From a virus, in IMG/VR virus record IMGVR_UViG_3300015374_000002, positions 1 to 64,000 of that record: a stretch of 64,000 bases of DNA; one strand, given 5' to 3'. Below the pieces are notes generated by a model that saw only the letters and a program-made list of their open reading frames with translations, did no database searches and had not been told where the DNA came from. Position 1 is the stretch's first letter; every line of letters starts with the position of its first letter. Shown one piece after another: positions 54,230 through 61,815 of this stretch. Position numbers and translations under genes: made by a program.

Positions 54230-54419
54230 ATATGGGACGGGCGCCGGGTACAGCCGGTTCTCCCGGTGTGGCGATCGGCTTCTGCTTCTCGCCCGTCCAG
54301 AGGGGACTTACCCGACCCCTCGGCGGTGGGACATATCCGGTCCCTGCGGAGGCAGCCTTTCCAGTGTTTTTGAAAGGAGATTCCGGTCGGCTGCCACCCA
54401 CCTGTCTTCTCCTTGTGGA

Positions 54420-54488
54420 CCGGCCAGATTCGAACTGGCGACTATCCCCGCTAAGGGTTGCCACGCCAACGGCTGCGGTCCTGGGGAT
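54420..54488 (-). tRNA. tRNA-like, unresolved
   Basis: T-arm GCCAG-TTCGAAT-CTGGC and GGACCG / CGGTCC can pair, but the middle forms ACCC / GGGG with no standard anticodon arm. An alternative larger fold uses ATCCCC / GGGGAT. Confidence 0.35.
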
Positions 54489-54559
54489 CATCCACGAGGT
54501 GCTAGACCGAACGTCGGTGACTAGTACGACGCTCACGCTTGCCTCCCGGCTTCACCCTT

Positions 54560-54632
54560 GCGCACCGACGGGATTCGAACCCGCACCCTTCCCCTGGCCT
54601 TACGGGGTGCTCTCGCCATGAGCTGCGGCGCG
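54560..54632 (-). tRNA. tRNA-like, Pro(AGG) or Leu(AAG) by register
   Basis: Acceptor CGCGCCG / CGGTGCG, D-arm GCTC / GAGC, CCCC-GTAAGGCCA-GGGG leaves 9 nt between the paired arms, so the anticodon register is not fixed. Discriminator C. Confidence 0.5.
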
Positions 54633-54771
54633 TCCGACGGTCAGGTGTGCAGGTGGCCTGCCTGCGTCTGCCGCCGGAAGTTGGTGGGGCCCGCAGGTGA
54701 GCGCCGTGGCGCAGGAACCCCTTCGCGTCTGACTGTGCGCCAGCGCGTCGGGCACCGTATTGGACCCCGCG

Positions 54772-54841
54772 TGGACCTGGAGAGATTCGAACTCGTCTTC
54801 CCGCACCTTGCAAGGGTGGGGCGTCCCCTGGACTCAAGCCC
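54772..54841 (-). tRNA. tRNA-Ala(TGC)
   Basis: Acceptor GGGCTTG / CAGGTCC with G3-U70, stem CACC / GGTG, loop CTTGCAA, A73. D-arm weak. Confidence 0.82.
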
Positions 54842-55323
54842 GTGGGGGTGGATGCCGGTCGCCGGGTGCACGAATCGTGCGCCGACCGGTAGCGGGAATC
54901 ACTGACCATCTGGGGTTAGCTACCCGCCGGGCCATGGCGCCGCGTCATCGCGGAACCTGTTGGCTTCCGGCATCCACCCGATCCCCTTGCCTCATTCGCG
55001 GCGCATGACAGTTACCGGCGGACCGGGTTGTGGGCTGTGAATGAGGTTCGGGAATTCTTTCATATGCCCCGGGATGGCGCCCGGGGCGAAGTCGGCGTGT
55101 ACGGGACCGTGGGTCGCCGGAAGCGAGTCGGCGCGGTGTTGCCGCGTTCGCTTGGCCCGTGAGGCGTTTGCTTGGCGACAGGTCCGGGCTAGGGTCGCAT
55201 ATCCGGCGGCCCACGGAGCCCGTGCACACCTTTCTTAGGTGTCTTCTTCCACTGTTGAGTTTTCAACGCGCCCCGGCTGGGGCTCCTACCCGTACACACC
55301 CCGTGGTGGCGGTGTGGGGTGCG
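54842..55323. other. 480-nt gap in the tRNA cluster
   Basis: No tRNA or convincing coding frame on either strand. A GCCCCGGG / CCCGGGGC hairpin lies near 55068-55089. The frame at 54945-55229 is Arg/Pro-rich and has no ribosome site. Confidence 0.55.
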
Positions 55324-55395
55324 CACCGATGGCTGGATTCGAACCAGCAGTCCTCGCCTTAACAGGGCGGCGCTCTGCCATTGAGCTACATCGGT
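55324..55395 (-). tRNA. tRNA-Asn(GTT)
   Basis: Acceptor ACCGATG / CATCGGT, stem CCGCC / GGCGA, loop CTGTTAA, G73. First tRNA downstream of the promoter at 55634. Confidence 0.9.
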
Positions 55396-55422
55396 ATGGA
55401 GTTTGGGGCCGGGGCGGTGGTG

Positions 55423-55461
55423 AAGCCGCCCCGGGATTCAGGTTCCCGGTCGGGCGGCTTC
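55423..55461 (-). terminator. GC-rich hairpin between the 34-aa gene and tRNA-Asn
   Basis: GAAGCCGCCC / GGGCGGCTTC outer arms and CCGGGA / TCCCGG inner arms. As tRNAs follow on the same strand, it may be a partial terminator or processing site. Confidence 0.5.
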
Positions 55462-55483
55462 GGTGTCATCCGGTTTTCCGGAT

Positions 55484-55588
55484 TTACACGTCTGCCACCC
55501 GTTCGGAGGCGAAGCCCGTGTCGGGGTGCACCAGGCGCGTGTGGCTCTGGGTCCCGGTGTTCGGGTCTGTGGCCTGTCGGTTGGTCAC
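55484..55588 (-). CDS. small protein, 34 aa
   Basis: MTNRQATDPNTGTQSHTRLV from the GTG at 55588, GGAGG 10 nt upstream. First frame after the promoter. Short, unrecognised. Confidence 0.5.
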   Translation of the reverse strand: MTNRQATDPNTGTQSHTRLVHPDTGFASERVADV

Positions 55589-55633
55589 CTGCTGTGCACC
55601 TCCTGCCGTGTTCTTCGTTCTTTCGATAACCCA

Positions 55634-55663
55634 AAGGTACAGTCATCTAGCACGAGACGTCAA
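55634..55663 (-). promoter_or_regulatory. promoter upstream of the tRNA cluster
   Basis: -35 TTGACG (55658-55663), 18 nt, -10 TACCTT (55634-55639); spacer has GTGCTAGATGACTG. Probably drives the 34-aa gene and the right end of the tRNA operon. Confidence 0.7.
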
Positions 55664-55704
55664 GAGGTATTTCTGGTTTCTTTTGTATAGACAAGAACCG
55701 CAGG

Positions 55705-56124
55705 TCAGGCCGCTGCCAGGCCCTCCTCCGGCTCGCCCTCGGCCAGGACGGATCCGGCGGGCAGCGTCTCCTGCTCCGGCGGAGACGGCGGGGAGACCAT
55801 GTCGGCGAGGCGGCCGACCGTGGCGGCGGCGGCCACCGGGTCGGCACGCAGCAGCAGCCCGGCCAGTTCGCCGACCACCTGCGCAACCATGGCGGGGGGT
55901 AGGAGGTAGAGGGCGCGGACCCGGTCGGTGGTGTCGTCCACCACGCCGCCGACGGCGTAGGCGATAGTGATCTCTCCGGCGACGGGGTGTTCGATGAGGC
56001 ATCCGTCGGTGCCAGTGACGACGATGCCGTAGCGGGTGTCCACCTTGCGGCCGTTGTCGTCGTGGGTCATGGCCTGTCCGGAGATACTGCCGGGCAGGAA
56101 CCGGGGGTTGGTGGTTTCCATCAT
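55705..56124 (-). CDS. hypothetical protein, 139 aa
   Basis: ATG at 56124 (MMETTNPRFLPGSISGQAMT) behind GGGAGCACCAC. Beta-rich N-terminal half (TRYGIVVTGTDGCLIEHPVA), helical middle (MVAQVVGELAGLLLRADPVA), acidic end. Leader hairpin upstream. Unrecognised. Confidence 0.75.
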   Translation of the reverse strand: MMETTNPRFLPGSISGQAMTHDDNGRKVDTRYGIVVTGTDGCLIEHPVAGEITIAYAVGGVVDDTTDRVRALYLLPPAMVAQVVGELAGLLLRADPVAAAATVGRLADMVSPPSPPEQETLPAGSVLAEGEPEEGLAAA

Positions 56125-56137
56125 GTGGTGCTCCCAG

Positions 56138-56152
56138 GGGTCGCTCTTACCC
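56138..56152 (-). promoter_or_regulatory. leader hairpin
   Basis: GGGT-A, loop AGAGCG, ACCC; before GGGAG. Confidence 0.55.
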
Positions 56153-56217
56153 GTTGAAGATTGGCCGCATCATGACACAGGGGTGCGGCGGGCGGTAGCG
56201 AGGCGGTAACGGGGCGT

Positions 56218-56547
56218 TTACGGGACATTGCCGGGCAGAACATCAGAATCGATGATCAGGGTGACGCCGAACAGCTTCGCCCACGCCATCCCCGGTCGGG
56301 GAGAAACGGCCAGGTTGAACCGGGTCGTACGGGGCTGCGCCCCGGCCGGGGTCTCCATGAACATCTCCCATGCTTCACCCTGGGCACAATCCAGCAACAA
56401 AAAAGCTTCACCCGACGTGATCAGCATGGCGGCGCGCACCGTTGCGGTATCCAGCCCACCCGACTGCAACGCCATGGCGAAGGCGTAGACCCGCTGGATC
56501 AGCTCACGGGCACCCGGCGGCAGCGACGCGGTCATGACGGCCAGCAT
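56218..56547 (-). CDS. hypothetical protein, 109 aa
   Basis: ATG at 56547 or the next ATG at 56535 (MTASLPPGARELIQRVYAFA); neither has a clear ribosome site. Contains ITSGEAFLLLDCAQGEAWEM and a beta-rich end. The only promoter candidate is a reversed element (plus CGCTAAATAACGG, 56593-56605). Unrecognised. Confidence 0.65.
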   Translation of the reverse strand: MLAVMTASLPPGARELIQRVYAFAMALQSGGLDTATVRAAMLITSGEAFLLLDCAQGEAWEMFMETPAGAQPRTTRFNLAVSPRPGMAWAKLFGVTLIIDSDVLPGNVP

Positions 56548-56619
56548 GGGAGGAGCGAGGCGCTTACGTCTCGCCCTGACCGGCGGCCGATACGCTAAAT
56601 AACGGCTACCATGGGCCCG

Positions 56620-56826
56620 TCACTTGCCGCCCTTTGCATGGGGTGGCTGGTGGTCGGAGATATCCCTCTTGGGAGTCGGCGGACCCACCTTGCCCCGCAG
56701 GCGCCCGCGATGAGGGAGGCGGCACATCGAGGGCCTGACGGCGGCCAAAGAGTCGCGCACCCCTTCGGCGTAAGACCTACCCGTTGAGCCCAGCTCCGGG
56801 GGGCGGTCGAGGATCGCGCGGACCGC
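56620..56826 (-). CDS. open frame of 68 codons with uncertain start
   Basis: Reads DSAVRAILDRPPELGSTGRS and ends HQPPHAKGGK; helical N-terminal part and basic tail look coding. No ATG, GTG or TTG lies at the 5' end; the first GTG in frame is at 56760 (46 aa). Two in-frame TGA separate it from the upstream gene. Either a GTG-started 46-aa protein or a longer one with a non-standard start. Confidence 0.4.
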   Translation of the reverse strand, partial: AVRAILDRPPELGSTGRSYAEGVRDSLAAVRPSMCRLPHRGRLRGKVGPPTPKRDISDHQPPHAKGGK

Positions 56827-56856
56827 GCTGTCAGATCACCCTCGATGTTGTCGTTT

Positions 56857-57174
56857 TCAGGCGGCCACACGTACCCGGCGGCTGGTGTTCAGTCGTCCGG
56901 CGGCGTGCAGTCTCTCCACGACCACCCGCGCCCGGTCCCGGTCGGTGACGCGGTCGGTCCACATGTCGGCGAGTGCCTGAGTTCCCATCTCGACGCAGGC
57001 GTCAATACCGGCGCGGTCGGCGGGGTCGATGGCGGCCGGACGCACCGCCTCGTTAATGTGCCGCAGAGTGGGCCCGATGCCGGTAATCGGGGTCGGGCAC
57101 TTCAGGCACTCACGGTAGCCGTCTTCGTTCCGCCATTCGACGGCCTGGTGGTCGTAGGGCTTCACCACGGTCAT
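56857..57174 (-). CDS. hypothetical protein, 105 aa
   Basis: ATG at 57174 (MTVVKPYDHQAVEWRNEDGY), GAGGGG close upstream; a GTG at 57168 is better spaced. CLKCPTP is a Cys pair; the rest is helical (DRDRARVVVERLHAAGRLNT). A TATGAT -10 lies at 57188-57193. Unrecognised. Confidence 0.7.
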   Translation of the reverse strand: MTVVKPYDHQAVEWRNEDGYRECLKCPTPITGIGPTLRHINEAVRPAAIDPADRAGIDACVEMGTQALADMWTDRVTDRDRARVVVERLHAAGRLNTSRRVRVAA

Positions 57175-57273
57175 CACCCCTCTGACCTGATCATACCCAG
57201 ATGTCGTTGCACACGCACTTAGTTTCCAAGTGGGGTAATCTTCGCTCCCCTGCGGCGGAACCAGGCGGCGGCC

Positions 57274-57570
57274 TCACCCCTTGCCGGACCGGTTCTTCGC
57301 CGCCAGGACGCGAGACAGACCCTGCACGGTGAGCCGGTACCGGCGGCGGGGGAGTATCTCCTCCCCATACTGGTCGATCTCTGTCATCTCCCAGTGGGAG
57401 TTGATCCAGTCGGAGCGTTCCAGCCTGGCCAGATCGGGATACAGGTTGCCCGACCACGACAGGTTCAGCGCGTGGTAGAGGTCGATCCCCGTCATCCCCC
57501 CATCGGGCCCGTTGAACAGGGCGACCAGGATCGCCACCTGTCGCTTGACCCGCCGCTTCCTCCCGAACAT
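57274..57570 (-). CDS. winged-helix (PadR-like) protein, 98 aa
   Basis: MFGRKRRVKRQVAILVALFN from the ATG at 57570, overlapping the previous stop (TGATG) with GAAGGAGTCC upstream. GGMTGIDLYHALNLSWSGNL YPDLARLERSDWI is a recognition helix region followed by a basic wing (LPRRRYRLTVQGLSRVL). Pattern of PadR-type regulators, though the dimer helix is short. Target unknown. Confidence 0.75.
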   Translation of the reverse strand: MFGRKRRVKRQVAILVALFNGPDGGMTGIDLYHALNLSWSGNLYPDLARLERSDWINSHWEMTEIDQYGEEILPRRRYRLTVQGLSRVLAAKNRSGKG

Positions 57571-57935
57571 CACGCGGACTCCTTCAGGGCCTTGTCGTAC
57601 TCGATCAGGGCGGCGGCCAGGGCCGACTGGTGGATGTCGGTGTAGAACGCCTGCCAGGATTCGCCGAACTCGTGTTGGGCCCATGAGCGGACGATATGGA
57701 AGGCGGCCCAGGCGCGCGCCTCCGGGCCGTCCTGGTCGGCGTGGACCTGGCCGCGCCGTTCCTGCATGGCGGCCAGCGCCGGTCCGCCGAGGAGGCGGGC
57801 GCATTCGGTGCAGTTGAGTCCGGCGGGGTGGTTGACGCTGCGGCAGGGCCGCAGCCCCTTCTCATCTTCGGGGTGCGCCGGTGTGGGGTGGCCGCACATG
57901 GTGCAGTGGGTGAACTCCGTGTCCGTGTCGCTCAT
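57570..57935 (-). CDS. hypothetical Cys-rich protein, 121 aa
   Basis: ATG at 57935 (MSDTDTEFTHCTMCGHPTPA) behind GAGGTCCGT. CxxC at the start and CTECARLL further on with His suggest zinc binding; helical C-terminus (YTDIHQSALAAALIEYDKAL). Couples to the winged-helix gene. Confidence 0.75.
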   Translation of the reverse strand: MSDTDTEFTHCTMCGHPTPAHPEDEKGLRPCRSVNHPAGLNCTECARLLGGPALAAMQERRGQVHADQDGPEARAWAAFHIVRSWAQHEFGESWQAFYTDIHQSALAAALIEYDKALKESA

Positions 57936-57958
57936 ACGGACCTCCTCATGTGTTGGTG

Positions 57959-58240
57959 TTACGGCGTTTGGGTGATCTTCTTCTCTGCTTGCCGCAGGCA
58001 CGTCTTACAGGTGCGTGAATCCCGGGGCCAGTCAATCTTGCGGTAGTCGCGGTCGGTGGGCAGCCAAACCTGGCGCCCACACAACGCCCTGTAGGGAACC
58101 TTGTAACCTTCGAACCGGGCAGGCCGGGGGCTGCCTGCGGTGGTGGAGCCCTGCGGCACGGCATGGTCTGTGAATCCGACGCCGAAGTCCCGCCCCACCC
58201 AGAAGGTGGCCGGGGCGGCTGGGCGGCCGTTGCCGGTCAT
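57959..58240 (-). CDS. hypothetical zinc-motif protein, 93 aa
   Basis: Starts at 58240 overlapping the previous stop (ATGA). C-terminal CGRQVWLPTDRDYRKIDWPR then CKTCLRQAEKK is a recurrent actinophage zinc-ribbon-like segment. Unknown function. Confidence 0.75.
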   Translation of the reverse strand: MTGNGRPAAPATFWVGRDFGVGFTDHAVPQGSTTAGSPRPARFEGYKVPYRALCGRQVWLPTDRDYRKIDWPRDSRTCKTCLRQAEKKITQTP

Positions 58241-58695
58241 GGCGTTTCCGGGGTTTGCCGGTCGATGGCATGCCGTGCTGCGTCGGCGGCCATGGCGAGC
58301 ATGGCCAGGAACAGTTTGGCCAGCCTGTCAGACTCCTCCTGCCAGTAGGGCTTCAGGATGGCGGCCATCATCTGGTGGTCGTCGTTCTTGTAGCAAGTGA
58401 CCAACCTGATGACGTCGCGCCCTTCCGGTGACATGGTGGTCTGGTCAAGGGTGACGGGCTGCCCGGTGGTGACGTCGATGATTTCGACGTACCAGAAGTC
58501 TCCGCCAGATGGGCCGTCGCTCATCTGGTCGGCTATGAGGTGGGCCCAGGCGCACATGGCGCCGTGGACGGCCCTAATGCCATGTTCGACGATCAGTGAG
58601 GTTGCGGTGGCGGCCATTTCGCGGTCGCCTGCGAGGGCGGCGATGAGGGCCGTCTTGACGGCTTCGCCCACCTCGGGTGGCATGGTCTTGGACAT
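58237..58695 (-). CDS. hypothetical protein, 152 aa
   Basis: MSKTMPPEVGEAVKTALIAA from the ATG at 58695, just after the DnaB gene. Helical N-terminal half, beta centre (FWYVEIIDVTTGQPVTLDQT), helical end. Unrecognised; in the replication unit. Confidence 0.75.
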   Translation of the reverse strand: MSKTMPPEVGEAVKTALIAALAGDREMAATATSLIVEHGIRAVHGAMCAWAHLIADQMSDGPSGGDFWYVEIIDVTTGQPVTLDQTTMSPEGRDVIRLVTCYKNDDHQMMAAILKPYWQEESDRLAKLFLAMLAMAADAARHAIDRQTPETP

Positions 58696-58704
58696 TGGTG
58701 GTCC

Positions 58705-60060
58705 CTAGGAGTTGTGGGGCTGGGCCATATCGACGAATCTGCTGTAGTGGCCCTGGAAGGCGACGGTGATCGTCGTTGTGGGGCCATTGCGGTGTTTCGC
58801 GACAATAAAGTCCGCTTCGCCTGCGCGGGGGCTTTCCTTTGTGTAGGCGTCTTCGCGGTGCAGCAGGAGAACCATGTCCGCATCCTGCTCTATCGATCCG
58901 CTTTCACGTAGATGGACCAATTCAGGGCGTTTGTCGGCTTTCTGCTCCGGGCCCCGGTTCAGCTGCGACATCGCCACCACGGGAATCTCCAGCTCCTTGG
59001 CCAGCAGCTTGATCGACCGGGAGATCTCCGACACCTCATTCTGCCGATTCTCCGACCGGCTGCTGCCCGACGACATCAACTGCATGTAGTCGATGACGAC
59101 GAACCGCAGGTCGTGCCGCTCCTTCAACCGGCGGGCCTTGGCCCGGATCTGCATCATGTTCTGATTGGCGGTGTCGTCGATGAACAGCGGCGCCTCGGTG
59201 ATGGCGGCCATCCGCTTGGCCATGCGGGTCCAGTCGTCTTCGCCGAGTGTGCCGCTTCGGATGCCGTGCAGGACGACGCGCGCCTCGGCGGCCAGCAGGC
59301 GTTGCACGATCTCCAGCCGGGACATTTCCAGGCTGAAGATGGCGGTGGTCAAACCATGCTTGATGGCGGCATTTCGGGCGAAGTCGAGTCCGAGGGTCGA
59401 TTTGCCGATGGCGGGCCTGGCCGCCACGACGATCATCTGCTGTGGGTGGAGTCCCCCGGTGAGCCGGTCCAGATCCTCGAAACCGGTCGGGATGCCGACC
59501 AGCTCGCCGCCCCGGCCGCCCGCCGCCTCGATCTCGTCCAGGGCGCCCGGCATGATGTCGGACAGCGGGGCGTAGTCGTCGCTGGGCCGCAGCCCTGGCA
59601 CCTTGCCCAGCTCCGCCTGGGCCCGCTCCAGAACCGCGTCAGCGCTTTCCCCAGCCGGGTTCCGCGCCCAGCTCTGCACCCGGATCGTTGCTTCCAGCAG
59701 GCGGCGCAGCACCGCCTGCTCACGCACGATCTTGGCGTAGTGGGAGGCGTTGACAGCCGTCGGCGTCACCGCCGTCAGCTCATGCAGATACAGCGGCCCG
59801 CCGACGCGACCCCCTTCCCCGTTGTTCTGCAGCACGCTGTAGACGGTGACGGTGTCGGCCGGTTTGCCCTTGCCGAACAAGTCCACGACCACGTCGTAGA
59901 TCATCTGGTGGGCTGGGCGGTAGAAGTCGTCCGCCTTCACCACCTCCACCACGTCGGAGATGGCGTCGCGGGACATCAGCATGGCGCCCAGCACCGACTG
60001 CTCCGCTTCGATGTTGTGCGGCGGAGGCGTCTCGAAATCCGCCTCCAGCATGTCGGTCAC
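58705..60060 (-). CDS. dnaB: replicative DNA helicase DnaB, 451 aa
   Basis: Hexameric 5'-3' helicase for fork unwinding. The GTG at 60060 overlaps the preceding stop (GTGA). N-terminal DnaB domain: PPPHNIEAEQSVLGAMLMSR. RecA-like ATPase: Walker A VAARPAIGKSTLGLDFARN, FSLEMSRLEI, Walker B RFVVIDYMQLMSS, SQLNRGPEQKADKRPELVHL, RESGSIEQDADMVLLLHRED. Length matches bacterial DnaB. The partner gene just upstream may be its loader. Confidence 0.95.
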   Translation of the reverse strand: MTDMLEADFETPPPHNIEAEQSVLGAMLMSRDAISDVVEVVKADDFYRPAHQMIYDVVVDLFGKGKPADTVTVYSVLQNNGEGGRVGGPLYLHELTAVTPTAVNASHYAKIVREQAVLRRLLEATIRVQSWARNPAGESADAVLERAQAELGKVPGLRPSDDYAPLSDIMPGALDEIEAAGGRGGELVGIPTGFEDLDRLTGGLHPQQMIVVAARPAIGKSTLGLDFARNAAIKHGLTTAIFSLEMSRLEIVQRLLAAEARVVLHGIRSGTLGEDDWTRMAKRMAAITEAPLFIDDTANQNMMQIRAKARRLKERHDLRFVVIDYMQLMSSGSSRSENRQNEVSEISRSIKLLAKELEIPVVAMSQLNRGPEQKADKRPELVHLRESGSIEQDADMVLLLHREDAYTKESPRAGEADFIVAKHRNGPTTTITVAFQGHYSRFVDMAQPHNS

Positions 60061-61115
60061 GCAGCCTCCAGTTTCGGCTTGCCGTCCAGGGACGTCCACA
60101 GGCGGGCGTCCATCATGCCCAGCTCTACGCAGAAGGGGTGCGGGTCAGCCAGTTCACCGGCTTGCCGCCACCGCTCCACCACGTCCAGGATCTGGGCGAT
60201 GCGCTCCTCCTGGCCGGGCTTCGGGCCGTGGGCTTTGCCGCCGTCCCAGGCCAGGCCGAGCGCCTTGCGGGCCCGCCTGATCGTATGGTCCTCGACGGCG
60301 GGCGTCGTCAGGCGCAACTGCTTGGCTATCTCGCCCAGGCTCATGTTGTACTGGACCGCCATCCGGGCCACCTGCATGTGCAGCAGCGCTTCCCGGTCGC
60401 GGCGGGCCCAACGCTCCTCGATCTTCTCGTTGCGGATGTCGCCCTCCCACAGCAGCCCGTCTGGGGCGTAGTCGTCGGGAGTGCGGAACCCGTACCGGCG
60501 GGCCAGGTCCTTGGCGCGGATGTGGTGGATGCCGGTGTAGGGGATCGCGCACATCTGGTCAAAGAAGGCGTTGACGTCGTCAAGCATGTCGCGGGCGACG
60601 CGACGACGATGTCCCGTAACGATCTGGAGGATGGTGGTGTAGCCGTATCCGAGGCGGGAGCCCTGCACGGCGGCGGGCCAGCCATTGGCGCACAGCGAAC
60701 CCAGCTTCCACCTGATGAGACGGGCGGGGACGCTCGTCGTAGATGCCGCGATCAGGTCGTCTTCGGTGATGGCCGCGATGCGGCGTCCGGTACTGACGAG
60801 GACAGAGTCCACCTGCCCGTTGAGGATCTTTTCGAGGCCATGGCGGGACAGTCCAGCTGCGCGAGCCACAGGCTGGTGCACCCACTCTTTGTCGTCGATC
60901 CAGGTCCGCAGGATGGTGCGAAGTTCGGATACGCGGTAGCGGCGCGGAACTCCTTGACGGACCTTCTGCCGACGTTCGGCGTCGGCAAGGCGGATGATCT
61001 CCGAACACGTGGAGGCTCCGGGGCAAGGGTAGGTGGCCCGGCATCCGGCCCGGTAGCCGAGTGCGGTGCCGTGCGGGAAGTCGGGGTCGTTGGGGTCACG
61101 CGGACGTGCGGGCAT
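60057..61115 (-). CDS. DNA-binding replication-associated protein, 352 aa
   Basis: MPARPRDPNDPDFPHGTALG with HGTALGYRAGCRATYPCPGAS TC, a small Cys motif seen in actinophage DNA-binding proteins. Several HTH-like segments: WVHQPVARAAGLSRHGLEKI, ITGHRRRVARDML-type helix, and the C-terminal QYNMSLGEIAKQLRLTTPAV. ATG at 61115. Directly coupled to dnaB, so helicase loading or origin binding is plausible; inference from position. Confidence 0.75.
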   Translation of the reverse strand: MPARPRDPNDPDFPHGTALGYRAGCRATYPCPGASTCSEIIRLADAERRQKVRQGVPRRYRVSELRTILRTWIDDKEWVHQPVARAAGLSRHGLEKILNGQVDSVLVSTGRRIAAITEDDLIAASTTSVPARLIRWKLGSLCANGWPAAVQGSRLGYGYTTILQIVTGHRRRVARDMLDDVNAFFDQMCAIPYTGIHHIRAKDLARRYGFRTPDDYAPDGLLWEGDIRNEKIEERWARRDREALLHMQVARMAVQYNMSLGEIAKQLRLTTPAVEDHTIRRARKALGLAWDGGKAHGPKPGQEERIAQILDVVERWRQAGELADPHPFCVELGMMDARLWTSLDGKPKLEAA

Positions 61116-61138
61116 GCAGCATCACTCCTTGAGGGTGG

Positions 61139-61180
61139 ACCCGGTCGCTCACGGGTACACTCATTTAGTATGACCGCTCG
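61139..61180 (-). promoter_or_regulatory. promoter-like element and leader hairpin of the dnaB unit
   Basis: Leader hairpin ACCCG, loop TGAGCGAC, CGGGT (61139-61156). The element ACTAAATGAGTG lies directly upstream and overlaps the end of the CTG-started gene; -10 uncertain. Confidence 0.55.
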
Positions 61181-61467
61181 TTGCGGAATCTGGCAAGGAC
61201 GTCAGCCTCCATCGCTGCCGCGTTCGCTCTCATGACCTGCACCAACGCTTCACAGATCTCGCGTGCCTGACGCCGGGTGAAGGCGTGGCCTTCCTCGTCT
61301 GAACGGGCGGCGTCCCACCTCTGCACCACCCCCGTAGCGTCCCTGATTTCGACGCTGGGGCGGGTCAGGCGGATGGCGTGCCGGTGGATACGGAAGGGCC
61401 GGGATGGGCGCCACCGGGTGCGTTCCAGGGCCGCAGACAGGGCGTCGTGGAGGTCGTACGGGTTCAG
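61165..61467 (-). CDS. hypothetical protein, 100 aa, probable CTG start
   Basis: The frame reads LNPYDLHDALSAALERTRWR, then FRIHRHAIRLTRPSVEIRDA, ending ARFRNERSY. No ATG, GTG or TTG lies at its 5' end. CTG at 61467 overlaps the preceding stop as CTGA, exactly like the ATGA/GTGA overlaps elsewhere, and AGGAGG is 7 nt upstream. Helical and basic; function unknown. Easily missed by gene callers. Confidence 0.65.
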   Translation of the reverse strand: MNPYDLHDALSAALERTRWRPSRPFRIHRHAIRLTRPSVEIRDATGVVQRWDAARSDEEGHAFTRRQAREICEALVQVMRANAAAMEADVLARFRNERSY

Positions 61468-61724
61468 GATCGCTCCTCCTCTTCTGCGGTCAGTGGGCCG
61501 GTCGGGTGCGCCTCCGCCGTAGTGGCTTCATCGGAGCAGGCCCAGACGGCGAGCATCGCCGGGAGGGTGGAGTCGTAGGAGTTGACGCCCACCACGTCGC
61601 CGGTGGGACGCAGGCGGCACACGACGGCCAGGGCTGGGGCGTAGAGCAGGTCGGCGAACGCCGCCACCACGATGTCGATGGCGGCGTTCGACGGCATTTC
61701 GGGCATGGGTATAGCAGGGCTCAC
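61464..61724 (-). CDS. hypothetical protein, 86 aa
   Basis: GTG at 61724 (VSPAIPMPEMPSNAAIDIVV) with GGAG 7 nt upstream. Alpha/beta (FADLLYAPALAVVCRLRPTG; GVNSYDSTLPAMLAVWACSD), acidic tail EEEERS. First gene of a short unit before dnaB. Unrecognised. Confidence 0.7.
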   Translation of the reverse strand: MSPAIPMPEMPSNAAIDIVVAAFADLLYAPALAVVCRLRPTGDVVGVNSYDSTLPAMLAVWACSDEATTAEAHPTGPLTAEEEERS

Positions 61725-61743
61725 AGGGGGTCTCCAAAGGTAT

Positions 61744-61808
61744 GCCCGGGTCGCTCTACCGGGCCGGTCGGACCCCTCAATTCTACAATCATTTAGCGGA
61801 TCGGGTGT
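61744..61808 (-). promoter_or_regulatory. promoter and leader hairpin
   Basis: -10 TAGAAT (61780-61785), spacer GATCCGCTAAATGATTG. Leader hairpin GCCCGG, loop TAGAGCGAC, CCGGGC (61744-61764), six perfect pairs. Confidence 0.7.
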
Positions 61809-61815
61809 GGCTTTG

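Noticed and set aside
54945-55229. 94-codon frame in the tRNA gap
   Set aside because: Arg/Pro-rich, no ribosome site; composition like shadow frames.
1995-55663. ALNDC-like peptides recurring at the starts of many open frames
   Set aside because: They are translations of the repeated promoter element, not real N-termini; true starts lie downstream of the leader hairpins.
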